Shown here: positions 51,985 through 61,100 of the stretch, piece after piece
How the letters are laid out: each line of letters opens with the position of its first letter
Position numbering within the stretch: position 1 is the stretch's first letter
Assembly (NCBI GenBank): GCA_965644295.1
Contig: CBFFRP010000218.1
Coordinates: forward strand, 1 to 64,000
Source of the DNA: Paraphysomonas bandaiensis
Taxonomy: Eukaryota > Chrysophyceae
Direction: 5' to 3'
DNA: 64,000 nt
Position numbers and translations under genes: made by a program
Notes under the pieces: model-generated
Told to the model about the DNA's origin: nothing
What the model saw: the letters and a program-made list of their open reading frames with translations, nothing else
The model's database searches: none

Positions 51985-53577
51985 ATGCATGTACCGCCAG
52001 TGTGTATATATATGTATGTCCATTCATTCATATCTCTCTCCTCTCACTCTCATCTTTCACTTAATCTCATAACTATTATGCATATAAAGGTTCATATGCT
52101 CCGTATAATCATCTCTATAATCTGTCTGAATATCCATGTATGTGTATATGGGAGTGTTCTCTATCAACATGAACACTGTCTCATATCAGACGATAAGATT
52201 AATTTAGGTATGAAATACTCTGATTGTATAACTGTTGCAAGTTGTAAATCAAGAAGAGCTCCTTTATGGGCTGATGATTATGTGAATATGTGCTATTTAC
52301 CGAATGAGTTTCCATTAAGTGACCCTCACTATCAGTATATGGATATGCTAACATGGAATAAAGACTTCAGTTATATGAAGAAACTTGAACATAATCTTCC
52401 AACTGCCGTTATACCTGATGAGACACTTATTCATCTTTTCAATGATAAGGGAAAGTGGAAAGAGTTCATGCATAGTATTGGATTAGGAGAATTTGTACCC
52501 AAATCCTATACTTCTATAAGCACAGTACAGTACCCCTGTGTTGTGAAAACAAACCACCATTTCGGTAGTGGCGCTACTGTAGCTGTAAACGAAGGAAGAT
52601 TGCGTGGTATAATCTCTGCTATACCTGAAAATGAACCGTATATTATGGAGGAGAGTCTCACGGGAATGGGCCTGGCTGAAGGTGGTGTGTATGGATCTGC
52701 GTACAAGGGTCAGCCTCTTGTGCTGATGTGCTCTATTATAACTCATCGAGAAGAATCATTAAGAACAAAGAATAGAGGTGTTTATATTCACTCCCGAGAG
52801 GTTGTTGTGAACTCAACACAATATGTCAGTTGTGGTCGAGATGTTGCTAAAGTAGTATCCGTAATGTTTGCAAACCTTGAGCCTTACACTGGGCTATTTT
52901 GTTTAGATTTCAAGACTAACAGTACTGGGCATCTGAAGTTCATGGAAGTGAATGCTCGAGTATGTGCAACAATGGTAATTTCTCCTGTACTAGCTTTTGT
53001 GAGTGTCCCATTGGCGTTTGCTATTCGTGATGACATAGCGACAGCAGGTGGTCAGCTATCTCATCCCATGTGGTACACTAATAGAGGACCAAATAATCAT
53101 TTGTTGAAATTACTTAAGGTAGTTAAGATGATGTCTCATTTCGATAATGTGACAGAGTTTGGAGAAAAGGTTTACGCGAAGAATGATTTCAGTGTGGCTA
53201 CTAGACGAGGCTTTTGGAATTTAAGCTGACTTGTTTAATCCACCACAACCAAGGACCAAGGCTATACATTTAATACTTTGAAGTCTACATAGAGTATTTT
53301 TTATGGGGTTATGATACGTATGTTTTAAAACGAGGTAATCGATGGCATACGATTATGTATTATAACTGTTCCATTTAACTGAGTGTTGTGTTCATTAATT
53401 GTGGTTAAACACATGACGCAGTCCTAATATATAATATATAAAGTAATATAGAAATCTACACATCACTTATTCTTATTACTTTGATGTCTTAACATCATAA
53501 ATGTCAACTATATCAGTAGAAAACACCATCTTGGTGTTGTGAAATGGTTCCTAAATACTAGGTGTGAAAGTCTTGTT
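51985..53577 (+). repeat. Right arm of the inverted duplication
   Basis: Inverted copy of 49825-51412. Homology begins at ATGCATGTACCGCCAG and ends after GGTGTGAAAGTCTTGTT. Beyond that point a scrap of the TTAGCAATAGG family has inserted on this side (53578-53692), after which homology briefly resumes (AATTCTTTCTCCC). Confidence 0.92.
52078..53229 (+). CDS. ATP-grasp ligase-like protein, copy B, 383 aa
   Basis: It has the same length and start as copy A and keeps the hydrophobic leader and the E-x-N-x-R site (FMEVNAR). Most differences are clustered. One patch replaces HHYGTGITV with HHFGSGATV, and another replaces SLKAKNKGVYIRTQGVAVNS with SLRTKNRGVYIHSREVVVNS. Scattered changes include LFCLDFK for LFCLNFK and DETLIHL for DEKLIRL. 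The first patch is in the region that should close over ATP or substrate. Both copies are intact, so both may be functional, perhaps with different substrates. Confidence 0.75.
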   Translation: MHIKVHMLRIIISIICLNIHVCVYGSVLYQHEHCLISDDKINLGMKYSDCITVASCKSRRAPLWADDYVNMCYLPNEFPLSDPHYQYMDMLTWNKDFSYMKKLEHNLPTAVIPDETLIHLFNDKGKWKEFMHSIGLGEFVPKSYTSISTVQYPCVVKTNHHFGSGATVAVNEGRLRGIISAIPENEPYIMEESLTGMGLAEGGVYGSAYKGQPLVLMCSIITHREESLRTKNRGVYIHSREVVVNSTQYVSCGRDVAKVVSVMFANLEPYTGLFCLDFKTNSTGHLKFMEVNARVCATMVISPVLAFVSVPLAFAIRDDIATAGGQLSHPMWYTNRGPNNHLLKLLKVVKMMSHFDNVTEFGEKVYAKNDFSVATRRGFWNLS

Positions 53578-53692
53578 ATTTGCAATAAGTATCGATAACA
53601 GCACCTTATAAGTAGCTAGATGACACCTAGTCAAGCTAGATAGACTTCCACCTACAACTAACTAACTTCTACCTAAATACTAAATACCAACA
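53578..53692 (-). mobile_element. Short insertion related to the TTAGCAATAGG family
   Basis: The sequence TTGCAATAAGTATCGATAACAGCACC, then TAGCTAGATGACACCTAG and AGACTTCCACCTACAACTAACTAA, aligns with the left end of the 41281 element. It is absent from the equivalent place in the left arm, so it inserted after the duplication or was lost from the other arm. Confidence 0.55.
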
Positions 53693-53804
53693 TAATTCTT
53701 TCTCCCTATAGCAAATGTAGTAGCTATTATTATACAGCAATTAAGCAGTGGCCTGTTAATGGGTATATACAGTGATATAATACACCACATATATTCATAG
53801 TATC

Positions 53805-53995
53805 ATGGCCCGCTACAGCCTTATCCTATCACCCCTCAATACCCACACGCTCAGCATGGCCCGCTACAGCCTTATCCTATCACCCCTCAATACCCACACG
53901 CTCAGCATGGCCCGCTACAGCCTTATCCTATCACCCCTCAATACCCACACGCTCAGCATGGCCGTCTACAGCCTCATCCTGCCTCCACATACAGA
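53805..53995 (+). repeat. 51-bp minisatellite, 3.7 copies
   Basis: Three exact 51-bp units start ATGGCCCGCTACAGCC and are followed by a diverged partial unit. Because 51 is a multiple of three the frame stays open and repeats MARYSLILSPLNTHTLS. There is no other evidence that it is translated. Confidence 0.9.
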
Positions 53996-54469
53996 CAATA
54001 GTTGCTTTTAACCCTTTACACGTGATACATCTATACATGAGACTATCTCTATTATCCAATGACATAAATCGGTAAACAACAGTGTTGTTAGTGAAGCGCA
54101 TTAGTGGTGAACGCTTCTGGTTCAGTTGTATGGCTATTCAGGGTGCTCCATGCAGTCTATGCATGTATATGTGTGTGGGTGTTCTGTATGTATATGTGTG
54201 TATCTGCTGCGGTATTATTCATATGATCATACGAGTCTCTCTCCTCATGAGGAGCACACACCACTATACACCACTATGACCACACACTGTTGATAGTCCT
54301 CACTCGTGTCTGTGAGTAGAGGCAGCAGCAGAGCCTCTGAATCATGTACTCATATATGCATATATCCACATCACATTCACTTCGAAGTCACTCTCAGATA
54401 TACCCCAATATACGCACACGTATACCTATGTATACCATATCAATTACCAATCAGCATCCTTTGTATATT

Positions 54470-54900
54470 TTTGTTCCAAGATGCCTCTCATATTGAGTCA
54501 ACAATTATATGTATTCCAGTCGTAGTTGTATCACAGTAATATAGAGGAATTTTGTTTCAATTAATCTCCGAATAAATGATGCTGCACGTGGAGGAACACT
54601 ATGGAGGTTGGCGTATGCATCTTATTTTTCGGGAATAAATTGAAGCAAAAATACTCTATGGAACTGCAGTATAACTACGGCTGGAATACACATAATTGTT
54701 GTCTCAATATTAGAGGCATATTTGAACAAAAATAAACAAACGATAGTATGAATAACTCACCACATCGTATCGGCAGTCAGCATCTTATTTTTCGGGAATA
54801 TAATGAAGCAAATATACTCTATATAACTTCAGTATAACTACAGCTGAAATACAGATAATTGTTATCTCAGTATTAGAGGCTTATTAGAACAAAAATATAT
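54470..54900. repeat. Three copies of a dispersed repeat of about 115 bp
   Basis: Copies at 54470-54580 (forward), 54620-54735 (inverted) and 54781-54900 (inverted) share GTATTCCAG.CGTAGTT, TATTGAG.CAACAATTAT and TTTATTCCCGAAAAATAAGATGC. A fourth copy is at 51456-51560. The forward and first inverted copy lie close together, so that pair could form a hairpin. Confidence 0.8.
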
Positions 54901-55914
54901 CAAGGATGCCGATACAATCATCACACTATACTAACACAAGTACATGCAATAATATCATTCTTCTCTATGTCAAAGCATCAAATTAATGACTCATGAGATG
55001 AGATGATCTTATTCTACTCACTTTATCTCCATAGAACCATCAATTATACTAACAAATCAATGAGAATTCTGCCTGTAAATCTCCAACCCATTGAAACGAA
55101 GATGCATAATCTGATCATCATATCAGTTCAAAGGTTTCCACCATTGCATATTACATTCATGATTATCTTGGATATGATACTCTTCTTTATCATTGACTTT
55201 TATGTCCACTTTGTGTCCTTGAACAAGCATTGAATCATCTTTCCAGTCATAAAGTTCAATCATCAAGGAAGCTACTCATTAAATTCTACATCATTACAAA
55301 ATATGCCTACATGAACAAGATATCGGACCAACTGTCTGCAATGATACCATTAACATCATCTTCGTCGCTAAAATCGTGCAGTCATTCATTTTTAACGGAC
55401 TTTTAACCCCTTCTTCTTTCATGAGTTCTTTCTTCTTCAGTTCATTGATGTCTTTCTTGTAGCCATCTATTGCCTTTGCTTAGTTCTACATATGGCCAAA
55501 GTACTCAAGAGAGATGTCTTTCGGGAATGGAATCTTCAAATTTTCATCATCATCAGAGCTTCAGGGTACTCTGTTTTACATCACACTGCAATATGGCCAA
55601 CCTTTGCTTGTATGCTGCTTTCATTCCTGCTTCTGTTCATTTCTTCTTATAGTCAGATACATTATCAGCATTGGAGTCAACAGACACAACCGGCTGTCGG
55701 CGTATACGGCCACTTCCTCTTCCCCTTTGAGGTAACTCGTACTTCCTGTCTGAACATGTCTCACTCATGTTTGCAGTAACTATGATAGAATATTGATATG
55801 CCACTAACGGCTGTATGTTCAAGGAGAATAGTGGAGTATTCTAACAGTGTTTTGCAACTCATAAAGTGGCTATTTCCCTGTAAAATAGTATTTTTATTAT
55901 ATAAAAGTGCCGGG

Positions 55915-56015
55915 TTTTGTGTGAAGCCTAAAGCTTCACATATGCATTGAATATGATTATCTACTATATATTCGCCCATATTCGAGGCATATGTGAAGCT
56001 TTTGGCTTCACAGGT
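55915..56015. repeat. Nested palindrome
   Basis: TGTGAAGCCTAAAGCTTCACATATGC (55919-55944) and its inverted partner GCATATGTGAAGCTTTTGGCTTCACA (55988-56013) form arms of about 26 bp. Each arm is itself a hairpin with stem GTGAAGC/GCTTCAC. Confidence 0.85.
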
Positions 56016-57397
56016 TTTTTTTTAGATGATTGTCAACTAAATTGTATGTTCTGAAGTTGAGCGACAAATGGATAATATGATGCTCCAGATGCAGGACATT
56101 AAGAGTAATATTCTACAACATGTCACCACCGTTCTGCAGTGATTGAATCTAGTCAAAACGATACGGTTTAAATAGGATGCTGCTCAAATTTATGGGGCCT
56201 AGTTTTGTCAAGATAATTAATTATTCAAACTAGTCAACACTTAGCTGATACTTTATTAAGTTACCGATCATGCTCGCCTATAGCGACGTTGTAATACAGA
56301 ACAATACGTATGTCAAACCAAAGCAGGTAGACCATCATACTTTTAGCGCTGTGCTCAATTGTCCTTCATAAAGATATGAACATTGCTAGCTGGGAGGTTA
56401 TTAGTGTCACAAGGCAGTCAACCATTATGACAAGGTGTGCACACACTTGTCGAAATAGCAAGCGGAAAAGTTGTAATAATATAACAATAAACATATATAA
56501 TGAACCACTGGTATAATCGTGTATAGATACAAAACAACATGATATTTTACTTGATGTAAACTCATGTCAATGAAAAAGATTGGTATCAATATGGTTGCTG
56601 CAGACACAAATATACGTTATAGCATTACGTAATATACGATAATATACATCTTTTATCTACGACAGCACCTTCATCTTCAACAATGATAATATAACCTCAA
56701 TCATATTTACAGGACACGCCAGATGAGAGTATTACGAGATACGAGATGATACGGTGTTAGGAGTCATATTGTCTGCAGTGTCGTCAGAGGAGTCCCTATA
56801 CCACATACATATACTCTCACCACTCCCACAACTGGTCCACAATCTTATAATAGTCAAATGTTATCCGTGTAGAGGAAGAAGTCATCATATTATAGATAGT
56901 TACCACCAGCTCGGCTAACAATAGTGTTACAGTCATTTGCTCAGAAGCCCATCAGTGGTGAACACTTCTGGTGCAGTTATGAGGTGGTACGGCACGGATG
57001 ACCACCAACCAACCAACCACCTTTCACTTATAGATAGAATAGCTACCAGAGGATAAAATATAGAGTCCGGTAGTGGTAGTGGGATTATAGCCAGAAGGAG
57101 GAATAGCAAGGAGGCACTATAAAGGTGTGTGTGATGCTTGTATCTATATACCTACCAGTGTATATGTATGGTATATCTGTGACCTAATTTTTGACGATAT
57201 GTAGAAATTGGAGGAAATTCTAATGAGCAATAATGGGGAGTCGGATCAAGATAGCTTTTTTTAGCACTTTACACAGATGCGTTATCATTTATGTTATTCA
57301 TTCTATTTTATTTAAATTTTCTAAATCTGGTGTTAGAAATAATTGACATACTTAGTAATAAGACTTTGATAAACACTTAAAGTCGACCTGTGCATGA

Positions 57398-57455
57398 AAC
57401 CTGGTGAAACGGTCAAAACCTGGTGAAACGGTCAAAACCTGGTGAAATTTTGAAA
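57398..57455. repeat. 19-bp tandem repeat
   Basis: AACCTGGTGAAACGGTCAA occurs two and a half times in a row. Confidence 0.85.
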
Positions 57456-57663
57456 ATGTCAATTTCAATTGAGTTTTTGATGTGTTTTGCAAGAAATAAT
57501 GTAGTAGGTGTAAAGTGAACATTTTTTAAAAGACATTTAATAAAGTTTAAATTAATTATAGGTCAAAAACGTGAGAATTTAACGGCTACAGTTATACATA
57601 ATATGTACCTGCTATATATAGTGCTATGTATTACAAAGTGATTTCTATACTTACAAGCGATAA

Positions 57664-57714
57664 TCAGCTGAACTTGTTCAGCTGAAAGCCCTCTTGTTCT
57701 TGTAAACAAGAGGG
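57664..57714. repeat. Two adjacent perfect 10-bp stem-loops
   Basis: TCAGCTGAAC-TT-GTTCAGCTGA (57664-57685) is followed after AAG by CCCTCTTGTT-CTTGTA-AACAAGAGGG (57689-57714). Both stems are perfect. Confidence 0.9.
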
Positions 57715-58114
57715 TAAGTACCAATACATAAGTTGGGTCTGTCTATCGTCATTGTATAATATGTATAGTATTATTTTTCGTGTTAACATTAATTTGAACA
57801 CATTTATGTAAAAATATAAATTGTATTATTTTGTAGAGTTTACTTTTTTAAAGAAAACTGTCAATACATATGTAATATATATTATTGTAAGTACATACAC
57901 TATAACACCATAGGGGCATAGTCAGTGTATATTAACAGTATTTACGGTCACGGTTACAGGGCACAGGGTCGAAGACCCCCCCCTCTCTCTGTGTGTGTAA
58001 AATAATCATGAGATTGATAGTATTTCTTGTCTGGTTTAGAATAAAAAACAGCAATAATGCATAATACAAACACCCTTACTATGAAGCAGAGTGGCATATC
58101 CTTCAAAAACGTGG

Positions 58115-61100
58115 TCATGGAGGTTCCTGTGAATCAAGCCACAGCAGAACATCCCCGCCCCTATACATAGCAGCAGCATCGATACAACCTTGTTCATTCC
58201 AGGGACATGGAGGGTCCTGTGAGCGAAGCCACCGCAATATACCCAAGTGCCCACCCTCAGCTGCAGCACGGCAAGTCCGTTCATTCCAGGGACATGGAGG
58301 GTCCTGTGAGCGAAGCCACTGCAGTACATCCAAGTGTCCATCTCTAGCAGCAGCACGGCAAGTCCGTTCATCCCAGGGACATGGAGGGTCCTGTGAACGA
58401 AGCCACTGTAGAACATCCAAGTGTCCATCTCTAGCAGCAGCACGGCAAGTCCCTACACCCCATGGACATGGAGGGTCCTGTGAGCGAAGCCACTGCAGTA
58501 CATCCAAGTGTCCATCTCTAGCAGCAGCATTGCAAGTCCGTTCATCCCAGGGACATGGAGGGTCCTGTGAACGAAGCCACTGCAGTACATCCAAGTGTCC
58601 ACCTCCTACAACGGCACGGCAAGTCCCTACACCCCATGGACATGGAGGGTCCTGTGAACGAAGCCACAGCAGTACCTCCAACTGTCCACCCTCAGCTGCA
58701 GCATTGCAAGTCCATTCATTCCAGGGACATGGAGGGTCCTGAGAGCGAAGCCACTGCAGAACATCCAAGTGTCCACCTTCTACAGCAGCATAGCAAGTCC
58801 GTTCATCCCAGGGACATGGAGGGTCCTGCGAACGAAGCCACTGTAGTACCTCCAAGTGTTCATATTTAGCAGCAGAATTGCAAGTATCTTCACTCCAGGG
58901 ACATGGAGGGTCCTGTGAACGAAGCCACTGCAGTACATCCAAGTGTCCACCCTCAGCTGCAGCACGGCAAGTCCGTTCATTCCAGGGACATGGAGGGTCC
59001 TGCGAACGAAGCCACTGTAGTACCTCCAAGTGTTCATATTTAGCAGCAGAATTGCAAGTATCTTCACTCCAGGGACATGGAGGGTCCTGTGAACGAAGCC
59101 ACTGCAGTACATCCAAGTGTCCATACCTAGCAGCAGCATTGCAAGTCCGTTCATCCCAGGGACATGGAGGGTCCTGTGAGCGAAGCCACTGCAGTACATC
59201 CAAGTGTCCATATCTAGCAGCAGCATTGCAAGTATTTTCACTCCTGGGACATGGAGGGTCCTGCGAACGAAGCAACTGTAGTACCTCCAAGTGTCCATCT
59301 CTAGCAGCAGCACGGCAAGTCCGTTCATCCCAGGGACATGGAGGGTCCTGTGAACGAAGCCACTGCAGTACATTCAAGTGTCCACCCTCAGCTGCAGCAC
59401 TGCAAGTCCGTTCATCCCAGGGACATGGAGGGTCCTGTGAACGAAGCCACTGCAGTACATCCAAGTGTCCATCCTCAGCTGCAGCACGGCAAGTCCGTTC
59501 ATCCCAGGGACATGGAGGGTCCTGTGAACGAAGCCACTGTAGAACATCCAAGTGTCCATATCTAGCGGGACCGAAAGGCCAAAACTTCCATCCATTTGAA
59601 AATTCCTGTGAACAAAGCCACCTCAGAACATCCAAGTGTCCATCTCTAGCAGCATTACGGCAAGTCCGTTCATCCCAGGGACATGGAGGGTCCTGTGAAC
59701 GAAGCCACTGCAGAACATCCAAGTGTCCATCCACAACTGCAGCACTGCAAGTCCGTTCATCCCAGGGACATGGAGGGTCCTGTGAACGAAGCCACTGCAG
59801 TACCTCCAACTGTCCATATCTAGCAGCATTACGGCAAGTACTTTCACTCCAAGGACACGAAGGGTTCTGTGAGCGAAGCCACTGCAGAACATCAAAGTGC
59901 CTATACGTAATAGCGACATCGATGCAACCTTGTTCATTCCAGGGACATGAAGGGTCCTGTGAACGAAGCCACTGCAGTACATCCAAGTGTCCATCTCTAG
60001 CAGCAGCACGGCAAGTATCTTCACTCCAGGGACATGGAGGGTCCTGTGAACGAAGCCACTGCAGTACATCCAAGTGTCCATCTCTAGCAGCAGCACTGCA
60101 AGTATCTTCATCCCATGGACATGGAGGGTCCTGTGAACGAAGCCACTGCAGTACATCCAAGTGTCCATATCTAGCAGCAGCATTGCAAGTTTGTTCATCC
60201 CAGGGACATGAAGGGTTCTGTGAGCGAAGCCACTGCAGAACATCAAAGTGCCTATAGGTAATAGCGGCAGCGATGCAACCTTCATTCCAGGGACATGAAG
60301 GGTCCTGTGAACGAAGCCACTGCAGTACATCCAAGTGTCCACCTTCTACAGCAGCATTCCATGTATCTTCACTCCAGGGACATGGAGGGTCCTGTGAGCG
60401 AAGCCACTGCAGTACATCCAAGTGTCCACCTTCTACAGCAGCACGGCATGTCCTTTCATTCCAGGGACATGGAGGGTCCTGTGAACGAAGCCACTGCAGT
60501 ACCTCCAACTGTCCATCTCTAGCAGCATTACAGCAAGTATTTTCACTCCAGGGACATGAAGGGTTCTGTGAGCGAAGCCACGGCAGAACATTAAAGTGCC
60601 TATACGTAATAGCGGCATCGATGCAACCTTCATTCCAGGGACATGGAGGGTCCTGTGAACGAAGCCACTGCAGTACATCCAAGTGTCCACCTTCTACAGC
60701 AGCACGGCAAGTCCGTTCATTCCAGGGACATGGAGGGTCCTGTGAGCGAAGCCACTGCAGTACACCCAACTGTCCATCTCTAGCAGCAGCATTGCAAGTA
60801 TTTTCACTCCAAGGACATGAAGGGTTCTGTGAGCGAAGCCACTGCAGAACATCAAAGTGCCAATACGTAATAGCGGCATCAATGCAATCTTGTTCATTCC
60901 AGGGACATGGAGGGTCCTGTGAGCGAAGCCACTGCAGTACATCCAAGTGTCCATCAACAGCTGCAGCATTGCAAGTCCGTTCATCCCAGGGACATGGAGG
61001 GTCCTGTGAACGAAGCCACTGCAGTACATCCAAGTGTCCACCTCCTACAACAGTATTGCAAGTATCTTCACTCCAGGGACATGGAGGGTCCTGTGAGCGA

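Larger units (their letters stand above)
54901..58114. other. 3.2-kb AT-rich region with small inverted and tandem repeats, no gene
   Basis: No coding region could be supported. A scrap near 56055-56140 reads ERQMDNMMLQMQDIKSNILQ and then stops. The segment around 56905-56990 resembles 54060-54140 (both with AGTGGTGAAC.CTTCTGGT.CAGTT). Hairpins at 55915-56015 and 57664-57714 and a tandem repeat at 57398-57455 are listed separately. Confidence 0.5.

Noticed and set aside
53805-54011. Small gene encoding repeated MARYSLILSPLNTHTLS
   Set aside because: It is a 51-bp minisatellite whose length is a multiple of three; there is no other support for translation.
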